Below are positions 44,829 through 56,500 of a DNA stretch of 64,000 nt, in pieces. This DNA comes from Isochrysis galbana (lineage: Eukaryota > Haptophyta > Isochrysidales > Isochrysidaceae): the NCBI GenBank assembly GCA_018136815.1, contig CM030937.1:4214226-4278225 (forward strand), in the 5' to 3' direction. Within the stretch, counting starts at the first letter, position 1, and every line of letters starts with the position of its first letter. The notes below the pieces were generated by a model, which did not search any database, was not told the origin of the DNA, and saw only the letters and a program-made list of their open reading frames with translations. The translations under genes and the position numbers were made by a program.

Positions 44829-45404
44829 ATGGCGACCGACCCGCCTGACAGGCCGACCTTCGCCGCGCTCCAGCGAGAGCACGGCGGTGGTCAGCCCCCC
44901 CTGGTCGCTGTCGCTGGTGTTCGGACTGAATGGTCCGGGTACACCGGTCGGCGGTCTCACGGTCTCACGTACGGGCGTTTCATGCCACCGCACTCGGCCG
45001 ATTTCTGCTTCACCTGCCGACGCAGCATGGCCGCCAGCCCCACACCACACCACTTCCAGCCCCAACCTGAGGAGGATGACACCGGCTTGCCTACGCGCTC
45101 CTATGCGCGGAACCGCATCCAGCCGATTGGTACGCTACCTCCCAACCCCGCAGACTACCCAACCGCGCGCTCGGAAATCGTGGCGATCATTGCAATACAG
45201 CCCTCTTGGCGCGCTGCGCTGCTTCCTCATGTTGTATTCAGACCTTTGGTCAGGAATATTTCGGCATGGGCACGAGCATTCTTCGTTACGTACCGTCTCA
45301 CCGTCTCATATGCCCGTCGTGGTCGCGCAAGACGAGCTGATTCGGATTCTTCCTGGGCTCAAGTTCGGGGTCGCCGATTTTCGTCTCGAAAATCGAGGAT
45401 TTGA
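44829..45404 (+). CDS. Hypothetical Arg/Pro-rich ORF
   Basis: 191 residues from MATDPPDRPTFAALQREHGG. Contains one CxxC (FCFTCRRSMA) and SYARNRIQPIGTLPPNPADY. Composition is plausible for a protein up to about 45200, then becomes low complexity. No family recognised. It could be a gene fragment; the stretch lies between two repeat-rich regions. Confidence 0.3.
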   Translation: MATDPPDRPTFAALQREHGGGQPPLVAVAGVRTEWSGYTGRRSHGLTYGRFMPPHSADFCFTCRRSMAASPTPHHFQPQPEEDDTGLPTRSYARNRIQPIGTLPPNPADYPTARSEIVAIIAIQPSWRAALLPHVVFRPLVRNISAWARAFFVTYRLTVSYARRGRARRADSDSSWAQVRGRRFSSRKSRI

Positions 45405-45423
45405 GTTTTATTTTTGCCCTTAG

Positions 45424-45487
45424 TGAACATGTTCAGGTTCAGATGTGAACGCATGTTCAGGTTGGAGTGAACATGAACATGTTCACG
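45424..45487. repeat. Cluster of GAACATGTTC palindromes
   Basis: TGAACATGTTCA, GTGAACGCATGTTCA and TGAACATGAACATGTTCA lie within 64 bp. The half-site GAACA/TGTTC repeats six or more times in both orientations. Confidence 0.7.
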
Positions 45488-45885
45488 TTGGCTGGGTCAA
45501 CTTGTTTAGCAGGGTGAGCTGGGGAGTCTGTACCCCCTGTGTCCCTGGCCCCTGAGTGCCCCAAGCCCTGAGTCTTCCAAGTAACCCCGTCGAGTCTACG
45601 AGTCCCTGGCCGACTACACGGTAAAGCCCCATGAAGGAACGAAGGAACCGATCCCCCCTGGGCGCGACCGCAAATTCTTTACGGGTAGAGCGTGAGCGCG
45701 CGTGACGGAGGGGGGAGAGGGGGGGGGGCGAATCGCACCATTTCTTGGCTAAGATTTTTGTAGTAGTAGTGGCAGGTGGCCCCCTTGGAGGTTTTTTATT
45801 GGCCATCGCGCCACGGTCAAAAAATGCCGCCCAACTCTCACTAGTAGCTAGTAGTAGTAGTTAAAAAGCCCCTGTCTCGGGAGAT

Positions 45886-46325
45886 AAGGGCGATGTCGGT
45901 GTAGAGACGGGGAGACCTGGACCTATTAGGTGTGTAGCCTGTAGCCTAGGCCTAGAATCTTCAACTGTTTTTTTAAGCCCCTGTTTGACCGCCCTAACGC
46001 CCTACCCCTTGACCACCCAAATATCCGTCAAGTATCCAAGGCTCCCACCCAAATATCCAGGAGATATCTAATCCTGCCAAAATCCGCCCACATATCCAAT
46101 GGATGTATCTGGATATTTCTGCTGATTTCTGCCAACGCCCCCATGCATGTGGCAGTCACCTCGACGACGGGGTGTGTTTACAATACTGTATACTAGTATT
46201 ATAATACATGGAACGTCCGTTATTTACCGTAATATATGGAGCTCAGAGCACTCAATTGTCGCGAAGCACCTTCAAAGATGCTTCCTGTCGCCGCTTGAGA
46301 GATAAATCATTGTTTGACCGCCCTA
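45886..46325 (+). repeat. SINE-like 3' end S4 and two TGTTTGACCGCCCTA words
   Basis: 45886-45975 matches the S1 3' end (AAGGGCGATGT ... TTAGGTGTGTAGCC ... GAATCTTCAA, T tail). 45982-45996 and 46311-46325 are exact copies of the dispersed 15-mer. Between them AAATATCC-type words recur (46017-46125). Confidence 0.6.
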
Positions 46326-46429
46326 GAGTTAGGCGCCGGGCGCCGGGAGGGGGGGGGGGGGTAATGGAGGGAGGGAGGGAGAGTTGTGGAGAAAGAAAGG
46401 AGAACGGGAAGGAGAAAGGAAGAATAAAA

Positions 46430-47218
46430 AAAATCAACTGGGAAGATGCGCACCTGCGTCGGTGGGTGAGGGAGATGCAACTGACGGTTCCGCGGGAGAG
46501 GTCGCTTGCGCAGGCCCCGACTGCGCTGCAGCTACCGCTTGCGCAGCACGTGCTACTGTCTCGCATGTACCACAGGTCTGGCGCAAGCACTGCTCGCACA
46601 GTGCTGCCTGTCTTCTTCTACAAGATCGGCAGGGAGCGCACGCGTCTGGAATCAGCCGGAGTCGAGACGGACGAACAGCACAACAGCACAAGGAAACGCA
46701 GCAGGGTGAAGCAGCGGAGGGAGCATGTTCGAGCGACAGCGACAACAACGCGCCCAGCCTCTGAAAATGGGCCCCCCGCTGGAGTGCACTTCATGCGTTC
46801 AGCGCGGGGCTGTTCTGTTGCTGCTGCACTTCAGCTGCTGCGCTTCCCATGTCCGCATGAGTGAATGAATCAGCTTGAGGATCTTGTGTTGAATAGAACG
46901 GGTGTGTGCGCGCGGGCTTCGATGTGCGCGCGCGGGCTCCGCAGCTGTATGTGGCGTCGATGCCGCAGTTGGAGTGAAGGAGTGTGCGTGCAGTGCAGGT
47001 GCCTGCTTATTTTTTCCGATAACATGGGTGGTGTGCCCCACCACTTGATCAATTTTGGCTCTCAACTTGCAATCCCACGGGAGCACGATCAACAGCCACC
47101 TTGGCGGGCTACTGGCCGCCCAGCGCGCCCCGTTCACCGTGTCTTCACCTGCACCTGCAGTTCCTGCACTCTCACCTTCACCTACACCTTGACTGAAGAA
47201 AAAACTTCGGACCAGCAC
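46430..47218 (-). other. Cys-rich ORFs, identity unknown
   Basis: A minus-strand frame near 46540-46630 reads CAPCRSCRRRQAALCEQCLR then QTCGTCE, a series of CxxC pairs recalling the C-terminal cysteine cluster of piggyBac transposases. Another frame at 47100 reads WLLIVLPWDCKLRAKIDQVV. The parts are not joined in one frame and no transposase core is seen. Interpretation weak. Confidence 0.25.
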
Positions 47219-47514
47219 CTTCCCAGTTGGAAGAAAATTTTATTGAAGGGGGGAAGGCTATTAGGGAGGCGAGAGGGAAGTTTGGAGAGAGGGGGTTTAA
47301 GGGAGTTAGAGACCCTGCTTTCTCCCACCTCCCGTTCTCCCACCTCCCTCCCTCCGTGCGCTGAATCGAAGAAGTGAGAAGTGAATCCTGTAGCCTGTAG
47401 AGCCTGTCACGCATGATCACACATTGCATGGGGGGCTCAACAGGCAAAAGGGTTTCGAGTCTGAGTGTTCGTACCCCACACAGAGCGGCCAAGAGGCTTG
47501 GCGTGTTCGTGCAA

Positions 47515-47600
47515 GGCTAGTGGCAGTAGCAGTACCAACGCTCAAGAAAATAATAAAATAGTCCGTCCAATTTTTGACGGAACACAACCTTGCAGCCTCC
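47515..47600 (+). repeat. Junction of two dispersed repeat end words
   Basis: CTAGTGGCAGTAGCAGTACC (end word of the 15993/36692 family) is followed 30 bp later by TTTTTGACGGAACACAACCT (end word of the 25840 family). Confidence 0.5.
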
Positions 47601-47688
47601 GGCCATGGCGACCAATCATAAGGTTGGTGTATGGTGCACTTTGTTTGATCAATGAAAGCAAAAGTAGGCATGCGCATCATGTTACCAT

Positions 47689-50600
47689 CTAGCTGCCATC
47701 TACAACTGAAGAAAGAGGAGTTACTTGACCATGCAAACGCGACAAATGCGAATTTGCAACGCCAAGAAGGCGTTTGAGCCTCGCAACCTTACCCTTCAAC
47801 TCATCTATCTCGGCCGCCATAGCGGACGCGTCAGTAATTTGGTTTCCGTTCATCGTTGCGGCTCGCGTAGTCAGCAATGTGGTGGATGGTAGATGGGCAT
47901 TCGTAGACAGCGCCTTTTGTGGCCCTGAAGATGCGTGAGACGGTGGTGCCCCCCCGAAGAGCGCAGTGGTAAAATACGAGGCGGCTTCCTCAACTGCAGA
48001 CGATCGTGCTGTTCGCAATTGCTCGATCTCTATGGGAGAAAATTGTAGCACGGAGGAAAGCACAGGCAAGATAGCTTCACTTGCGGCGTCTGAAGCGAGA
48101 AGATATTTAAGCACCACCTGTGAAGACACGAGGGTGGACGTTGGAGAAAATGAGCGCGCTTGCCGGATAGATGCATGTTGTGGCAGCCTAGCCACTCACA
48201 TATCGGTACATGGGGGGGGGGGGGGCACTGACTTCCTTGATATATCCAGGCACTGCTGCGGATTGTGATCGATTCAGCTCTTGCTGTAGGGAGTCAGCGC
48301 GCGCTTTTTCTCTTGCTGCCGCAGCTGTGGACTCTTCTGCTCGTCGCCAAGAGTCCTTGAAACGTTTCCTCAACCTAGTCAATTCCGCCTCTCTGGCCGC
48401 TTGGATACGCGCTGAAGTGACTAAAGGATCGTCAAGAGTTCGATTCGATGTAGCAGCACCCGAGTCAGCGCCCGTGATAGACATGGTCAAAGATGATGCT
48501 GAAGAGGAGCGAGTTGGGCCTTGAAGGTCACCGACGATTTCCGACGGATCACTCTTGCTACCCGCTGGTGAAGGGCTGTTGAGTCCATTGTCAAGGCTTG
48601 GGGAGATTCGCCTTCCGGAGCGCAGGTGGACTCGTAGCTTAGCTATTTCAGCATCCTTCTCTTCAACAAGTGCCCGCGCACGTGATCGCACTGCAGCAAG
48701 CTCTTCTTTCGCACGCTTGCCCTCGGCGCGTGCTTCTTCGATTGCAGAACGTAGCTGTTCTGCGGCAGACGCTTGAGCAGCGTCCACCTTCGCCTGCACT
48801 TCGGCGCGTGCTTGGGCTATGGCCTCTTCAACAGCTGCCTCGTGAACCTTGGCACGCTGAGCATCCGCCAAGGCAAGAGCTTCAATCTGCGTCCTCATTG
48901 CTTCTCGATCCTCAGAGAGAGCAGCTTCAGCCTTTGTTGCGCGCTCATTAGCCTCTACGAGACGACGGCGCATAACCGCAATCTCTTCACGCATTTTCGC
49001 AGCAACGGCTATAGCGCGTGCTTCACTCCCAGGCGTGCTTACGGGCACTGGCGTGGGTGATGCCAGCATATGATGCACCGATCGAGAGAACTTTTCACTT
49101 TGTGGTGTTTGCACGCTCTCAGACATAGTGGCTCCATCGGGTTCCACTTTCAAACCTTCAAAACGTGCAAATCTTCCTTGAGCAGCACATTGCTCCTTGA
49201 TGCCTTTGATGATGGCCTCGTGTTGTTCTAACATTGCTGCCTTCTGATTCTCCATTGCCGCTTTGGCTGAAGAGTGCAAGCGCTGCAATTTCGACGCAAG
49301 ATCCGCTGCCATGCTTTCAAGGCGCGCGATTTCGGCACTAAGCACTGCAACGTGGATGGAGACCGATGTGCCACAAGTGTTGTCGGCACTATTTTCCAGG
49401 ATGGCCGCACCGCTGTTCGCATGAGAGGAGGCCGCAGTTACACTAGCTTTTCTGAGGCTGCTTGGCTGGGCAAACGTGTCACAAGACCTATGTCCTCTTG
49501 ACTTCCGATCCGCCTCGGCTACTCTTGCGGCCTCCTGTGCCCGGGTGAGTGCGGCCCGCATCTCTTCCAATTGCTTTTCGAAGGCAATGGAGTTTTCAAG
49601 AGAAGCTTTGCGAGCATCTTCTTCGGTCCTTCGAATGGCCTCCTCGATCGCTATCTTGACACTCTCTTGGTGGCCTTGCTTGGCAGCGCTAAGCTCTTGT
49701 GTCAGCAACGCTAGGCGCTGCTCCATGGCGGATTTTGCGGCCACAACTTTAGTCCGCATTGTTGAAAATGCTTCGCGATCCGTAGCGATTTGTTTCTCCA
49801 ATTTGACGACTTGTTCCTGCAACTGAGAAGACATCGCCAGGGCATCGGCGAGTGCAGCTTCACGCTCTCTACCCTCGGCATCATCAGTCGTTTGGACGTC
49901 GGTATCGACCTTTTGATGCCCCAAGCCACAATTGTTGGATTTGGACTGCTGAAGCATGAGCTCTGCTTTTTCAGCCCGACGGGTTGCCGTCTTTGCTGCT
50001 TCGAGGGCTGCGGCAACCTGCTTCTCCGCCCGATCCTCGGCCTCCGTCATGGCCGCTTGGCACTGCTTGCGCACAGTCTCGCGTTCGGAGACAGCGTCAG
50101 CTTTGACCACGGCTATTTCTCTCATAGTCTCTTCTGCTGCTCTCGATGCCTTGGCCTGAAGTGAACGAAGTTGCGTCTCAACCGTTTTTTTTGCTGCTTC
50201 AGCTGCCTCGACTTTTCGTCGCATCCCTTCGAGCTCTGAGGTTGCAGCCGCAGCTGCCGATTCGGCGGCCGCGGCGGAGCTGCGTAAGACATGCATTTGC
50301 TGTCTCGCATCGGCAAGCTGAGAACGAAGCTGTGCGCCTTCGTCGGATGCATCCGCTGATGCTACAGCTTCGGCCTCCTGGGCAACCTTGGTTGAAGCGA
50401 CCCGTACTTCCTCCTCCATAGCCTGCCGAGCACACTGAGCAGCACGAGCTCTGGCCTCGCTGGCATCTGCGCGGGCATGCGCGTTTTTTAATTCAGCCAG
50501 TGCTGCAGCGCGTGCAGAATCGGCTTCCTCCCTCAATGCCCTGGCTTTCTCCAACGACATCCGCAGTTGCGACAACTCATCAGAATCCCTTTCTTGAAGA

Positions 50601-51367
50601 CATTTCAATGCTGCCTCTGCGCGCAAGATTTGTGACTTAGCTTCTTCTGCAGACCTATTCGCCGCTGCTCGTACTTCCCGTAGCTCCGCGCTAAGCTCAT
50701 TCTTCGCTTTGTTAGCAGAGCTCACCTCGGCTCGGGCTATGCAAAGCTGATCACTCAGTTCTTGTTGCTGTTTCGCGGCTAATGCCAACTTTTCAGACAA
50801 AAGGTTATCGGAAGCTGTAGTTGGAAAATTGCCGCCACTGGTACAGGCCGCCCCCAGCTCGATCTGAGTGCGACAAGCACGTAGCTCAGCCTCAGCATGA
50901 ATCCTGGCGGCCTCTGCATCATCCGCTGCAGCAACAGCATTCACCGCAGCCTGGCGAGCAAGTGCAGCGTCTGCTTCAGCTGCAGCGTGGCGAGCTTGGG
51001 AGTCTCGAATGGCTGCTCGCGCGCGCTTTATTTGTGCTTGGAGCTGGGTCTGAATACTCGAAAGTTGCCCAACCAGCCGTTCTAGTTCTGGCCGCTCCAT
51101 TTCTGAGAGATCGCTGATAATGGCGCCCATCTGAAGCTCACCATCGCCATCACCTCGCAGCACAGCTGCCGCCTCGGCGCGCACCCGGGCGGCTTCCTCG
51201 GTGGCTTTCTCCTGGACGCGTGCAGCTGCCTGGGCAAGAGAGCTCGCCGCCTGTGCTGCCTGCCGCTCCGCCGCCTCGCGTGCCGCTTGCAGCACATTCA
51301 TCCCCAGCGATGGAAGCGCGCCTTCGTTGGTTTTGACAGCGATCGGGGGCCACTTGCCACTTGCCAT
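47689..51367 (-). CDS. Golgin with C-terminal GRIP domain
   Basis: Tethering coiled-coil of the trans-Golgi. Exon 1 51367-48200, exon 2 48117-47689 (GT-AG, phase 0); about 1198 residues. Nearly all of exon 1 is Ala/Glu/Arg heptad repeat (for example REAAERQAAQAASSLAQAAA). The end has the GRIP domain, recruited by Arl-type GTPases: YRY joined to VVLKYLLASDAASEAILPVL, then SSVLQFSPIEIEQLR. A short second coiled coil follows (AAEIDELKGKVARLKRLLGV). The conserved Tyr is present, but the LKN after it appears lacking at the splice. A 14-C run codes Pro just before the donor, so any length error there would break the frame. The frame is open to 51739; the start chosen is the Met in MASGKWPPIAV, because beyond it the sequence grades into retrotransposon scraps. 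Confidence 0.82.
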
Positions 51368-51369
51368 CG

Positions 51370-51794
51370 AGTTTGTACTTGTCTCTTTTAAGGTGGTTCT
51401 GTAGGATTTAGAAAGAGGTGGGAAATCGGCAGGTGGGCGGCTTGGCGCGCGCTCTCCAGCGAGGAGCTCTCCCTCTCCAAGGGAGGCCGTGGCGATGTAT
51501 GGGATGCCTGTCCTCGACGACCCGCTGGGCACCATTCCAGTGGAGTTAGGTGGGCTCCCCAGCGCGGGTTCTGCGGCCCCCGAGCATGCCGCGCCGCCTC
51601 TGCACATGGTGCAAGTGCAGCGCGGCGACCTGCCCACATCGTCTGTGCCTCTGTGCCTGTAGTGCGACCCACCCGACGATGAAGAGGCAGCCGCTGTCGT
51701 GGCAGAGGCAGTGGCAGCTGGGAAGGTGGCAGTGTGCACAGAGCAGTGGCTCCAGGGAGTGAGGCTGGACGCGGAAGGCCAGCAGTGGCTGTGT
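51370..51794. other. Boundary between the golgin gene and copia scraps
   Basis: A plus-strand frame reads MYGMPVLDDPLGTIPVELGG and the golgin frame stays open on the other strand. Neither is decisive; it may hold the golgin promoter. Confidence 0.35.
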
Positions 51795-52210
51795 TGGGTA
51801 CCGCATGCACACGGGCATCTGCTGGTCCAACCCCGACACCGCGCACTTGATCGATTGGGACAAGGTGCCGGAGGGCCTCCAAGCCAAGATCAAGGCCAAC
51901 CTCTATGATGCCAAGATGAAGAAGGAAAACAAGCAAAGTGGTGGACGCCTCACCTTCACCTGCAACAAGATCTGTATGGCTCGCTGAACGCCACGATGAA
52001 GCCAAATGCCTCAAGCCACATGGACAACTTGAGCCACCAATTGCGGCCGGATTGCACCAAGCCATAGAGCGATTGCCCTAAGAGGGCTGCTAGCTCTTGT
52101 CCGCCACGCATGAGGAGGCCAAGGAGATTTGGCGCGCCTCTAGTGCGTGCCGGCATCCGCCACACGGTCAACCTGAGCATGCTCAAGGTGTTCGGTACCG
52201 ACCCCCCCTT
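51795..52210. mobile_element. Copia mosaic I: four pol scraps in mixed orientation
   Basis: 51803-51974 (+) codes HTGICWSNPDTAHLIDWDKV... to FTCNKIC (knuckle region). 51975-52098 (-) codes the RT piece ELAALLGQSLYGLVQSGRNW. 52098-52134 (+) codes ATHEEAKEIWRA. 52139-52192 (+) codes VRAGIRHTVNLSMLKVFG. Each is nearly identical to the same segment of the copia pol at 53593-57047, but order and strand are scrambled. Confidence 0.8.
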
Positions 52211-52265
52211 GACCTGATCCCCCGGAGAAGGGCAACAAATGAGGGATTCGCAAGGCAGCAAGATC

Positions 52266-53592
52266 TCAAATGCGAACCATGATCAGCCCACGGAACTTGG
52301 TGAACTTGTTCGCAGCTAAGGGCTTCGTCATCATGTCGGCCACATTGAGCTCGGTCTGAACGTGGTAGACACGTAACACATTCTTCTGCGTGAGCTCACG
52401 CACGTAGAGCTCACGACGATGGATGTGACGGGCCAAACCCTTCATGATGGGATTGTCCGCGAGTGCCTTTGCACCCTTGCTGTCGGACAAGAGCGGGCTT
52501 GGTTCCGCTTGCTTCCAACCGAGATCCGCGAGCGTGTTACGGAAGTTCTCGATACGCTGCGAAGCGAGGGAGGCCGCCATCGTTTCCGCTTCGTTGGCCG
52601 ACAAGGAGATGCTGTTTTGGCGCTTGCTGCCCCAATCGACGAGGCTGCCATTGATGAAGATGAGCCAGCCGCTCGTCGAACGTACTACGTCCCACGATGC
52701 GTCGACCATGCCGCGTACCATGCCTTCACCTTGACGAAAGAGGCCGATGATGCACTTCATATCATCATTGCGTGAGCACGCCTTGTGGGTGGAGAGCATG
52801 TTGCGTTTGAATGGACCAAATGATGCGTCGGGCTTCTCGACCACATGCCATCCAAGGGGTGCACCAACTTGGGGGCGCACAAGTGCAAGGAACTTGGCGG
52901 TGCCGGTGCCCCAAGTCTTGATTGCCTTGCCACTTGCCACCTCAACCGTGTCCGTGCGCGTCTCATCCACGCCGTCCGGGAAGAAGCTGATGTCGTTGAA
53001 GTAGTCCGCCCCGGTGGCGCCCGAGTCGATGAGGATGCGTAAGGCATCATCCTCGGTGTTCTTTGTCGTGGTTGCACAGATCTTGTTGCAGGTGAAGGTG
53101 AGGCGTCCACCACTTTGCTTGTTTTCCTTCTTCATCTTGGCATCATAGAGGTTGGCCTTGATCTTGGCTTGGAGGCCCTCCGGCACCTTGTCCCAATCGA
53201 TCAAGTGCGCGGTGTTGGGGTTGGACCAGCAGATGCCCGTGTGCATGCGGTCGCAGTGGGAGCAAGGCTTCTTGTCCTTGTTGTTGTTGCTCCTACCACC
53301 TCCACGCCCACCTTGGCCAGCCTTGAAGCCCGCCTCATAGGCCTTCTTGATGGCATCCGTGTCATCCTCGGTCTTGGTCGCTTGCATTGCACGTTGGCCC
53401 GGACGCACCGTGGAGCGCACCGCCTCATGCTTATGGGCGATGGCCGCCGCCTCCACAAGGTTCTTGTGCACCATATCAGGCCTCTTGCGGTGCTCAACTT
53501 CCAAGGAGCCCCATGCCTTGTCCACTTCACGAAGGACTCCTTCTCCACATCCAATGAAGCTCGCTTTCATGTCGAGGCACAACTCGGCAGGC
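52266..53592 (-). mobile_element. Copia deletion derivative: gag end - protease - RNase H in one frame
   Basis: A continuous minus frame (467 residues with a chimeric N-terminus to 53669) joins the gag C-terminus (LCLDMKASFIGCGEGVLREV), the knuckle CSHCDRMHTGIC, the protease LIDSGATGADYF, and then directly RNase H (VDASWDVVRSTSGWLIF, SLSANEAETMAA) and the true pol end (MTKPLAANKFTKFRGLIM). Integrase and reverse transcriptase are missing by an in-frame deletion at NDDMKCI/IGLFRQ; both parents read ATCAT there. The frame is still intact. Confidence 0.85.
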
Positions 53593-56500
53593 CGCCATCG
53601 TTTCCGCTTCGTTGGCCGACAAGGAGATGCTGTTTTGGCGCTTGCTGCCCCAATCGACGAGGCTGCCATTGATGAAGATGAGCCAGCCGCTCGTCGAACG
53701 TACTACGTCCCACGATGCGTCGACCATGCCGCGTACCATGCCTTCACCTTGACGAAAGAGGCCGATGATGGGGCTATCGCCATTGTTCTTGTAGTACTTG
53801 AGGCCCATGGTGCCACGGTTCTTGAGGTAGAGAAGGCAATGCAGCGCCGCGTGCCAAAGGTTCACGGTGGGGAACGACATCGCGCGGCAAAGTTGGCCCA
53901 CCGTGTACGAGATGTCGGGGTTGCTCACCACGGCGGCGTAGAGGAGACTACCGACGAGGCCGCGGTACTTGGTGCCAAACTTGGGATCGAGCTCCGCCTT
54001 GATCCGCTCTTTCTCGTCTTGCGCCTCGACGACGTCCTTGCCGAGGTACGAGTTGCATGGTGTGTCGACGGTGTTGCGCAGCGTGTCCTCGTACTTGGTC
54101 ATCTCTTCGAGGTGCGCGCCCACCAACTTGTTGATGTAGTCTCCTTGGTGAAGAATGATTCCATCATTCACTTCCTTGAGTTGGGCTCCAAGTACTTCAT
54201 CGAGACCTTCATGCCAAGTGAGCCTAAAGCCATCCTTCTTCATGGCCTCAAACACCTTGCGCACGAGCTTCATGTCATTGGAGCCCCACGGCATGTCGTC
54301 CACGTACGTGGCCATGACCATGAAGGAATCCTCATCACGGAGTACGTAGAGGCATGGCTCGCTGAACGCCACGATGAAGCCAAATGCCTCAAGCCACATG
54401 GACAACTTGAGCCACCAATTGCGGCCGGATTGCACCAAGCCATAGAGCGATTGTCCCAAGAGGGCCGCTAGCTCTTGTCCGTGTTCATCGTACTTGCGGT
54501 AGTTCTTGGGCATGCGTACCCAAACGCGCTCGTTGGGGGGCAACTCGCTCTGCGTGTACGCGGAGATGGCATCGGCGGCGCCCTTGTACGTGCACATGAT
54601 GACGGAGATGACGCAGAACAGTCGAAAGCCGCCATGGGAGATGGTTGGCGAGTACGATAGGTCAAAGTCAATGCCCGGGACTTGGCGGAACCCTTGCACG
54701 TACATGCGCGACTTGCGGATGCCGTCGCGCTTGTAGCGGAGAGTCTCACCTAGTGGGATGGCGCGTCCCACTTTCTTGATTGGCTTCTCGTCGATGAAGG
54801 TCTTGTTGGTCACCAAGGTGTTGTACTCCTTCATGCGTGCCTCCTCCCACAAGTCTTGTTCATCTTGTGGTAGGTACTTGAGTTGGTGCGGCTTAAAGGG
54901 CTTTGGGAAGCCGATGTAGATGGCGTCGTCGCACACCTCGGTCGCCATCAAGATCTTGTGGCACATCGACGCCGAGTACTCGCTTGCACTCTCGTCGCCA
55001 AAGACAGTGTTGTCGTTGCCCAAGGTGGAGTAGTCCATCACCGTGTACGGGAGCTCCTCTCCCGCGATGCGGCTTGAGCGGCGTGGTGCGGTGTCCTCCT
55101 TGCCATCTTCCGACTCGAATGGCCCGCGTTGCACTTCGCCACTTGGCGTCAGCGTATCGTTATCCTCCTCATCGGACTCGATGATGCGGCGGTGACGTTG
55201 AGGAGCTCGGATAGGCGACGTGGTGTCGGAGGCATTGTCGCTATTGTCCTCTTCCACCTCCGTGATGGGGCCCGAGTAGGAATGCTCCGAGGGCGTGTAG
55301 TCCGGATCCTCGTGGTCCTCCGGGATGCCAAACGCGTAGATTGAGCCATGCATCTTGCCGTATTGGTCGGTCTTGTCAATGGGGATCTCACCCCCCCTCG
55401 TGGTTTTCCACGGGAACTCGGTCTCCATGAAGGTGGCGTGCACACCGCTCACAAACACCTTGCCCGTCTCGAGCGACATGAAGATGTTGCCCGTGTGGTA
55501 GCGTGCCGGGCCCAAGTAGATGCACTCTTGTGCTTGCTCCGACAAGTTGTTGTCGCGGTACGCCTTGGGCTTTTGCACGATGGCCTTGCAACCGAACACC
55601 TTGAGCATGCTCAGGTTGACCGTGTGGCGGATGCCGGCACGCACTAGAGGAGGAGCAGTGTCTTTGGCGCCGGGGATGCGGTTGATGATCACCATCGCGG
55701 GATAGAGCGCAAACTCCCAATACTCTTGGGGGGCATTGCACCCCAGGAGCAATGGACGCATGGTGCGCTCGAGCAACTTGACCGCGATTTCCGCAGGGTT
55801 GCCCCACGGCTCGTACGGGTTGCTCTCTTGCTTGCGGATCAAGTTGCTATCGCAAATCTCTTGCACCTTGTCGCTCTTGAGCACGGGCTCATTGTCCGAG
55901 TGCAAGCGCTTCACGATGAAGAACCCTTGCGTGTCCGCCAAGAAGCGTTGCAACATCGTTGGATGCTCCGACTTGAAGCGCATGGGATACGCGAACACGA
56001 GGCCGGAGAAGACGTCGTAGAACACGTCCACGTACTTGTAGCCCGTGAGCACGCTGCGGCAAGGCATAGTGAGGATGTCGTTGGTGATAACGTCCCCGAC
56101 GGCGCTTGTCATCCATGGTCCTCCTCCTCCGCCTCCGGGTCGACGTTGCGCATTGGCCTTGAGCGCGACCTCGTTGACGTCTTCCGCCTTCCTTGCTTGA
56201 AGGCGCTTGAGGTTGGCGGGCACGTCGACGGAGTAGTCCGGCAGGCGGCGGAGGCGATCATCGCTAGGCGATCCAAGTCGCGCGCGCCAAATCTCCTTTG
56301 CCTCCTCATGCGTGGCGTGCATGTCCTTGTGCTTGTCGGTGGTGTACGGTCCAAGCGAGTACGCCTTGGTCGTCTCGCCCTTGGGGATGGGCCGTACATC
56401 CACATAGAAGCCTTGGGAGTCGTCACCCATGGTGAAAGGCATGAATGCACCTCCCGGAAGTTCAAAGCCATTCACCTTGCCCATGATGCACTTCATATCA

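Noticed and set aside
48210-51404. Many ORFs on the plus strand opposite the golgin
   Set aside because: Antisense frames of the Ala/Glu/Arg coiled coil, which has few stops on either strand; no domains.
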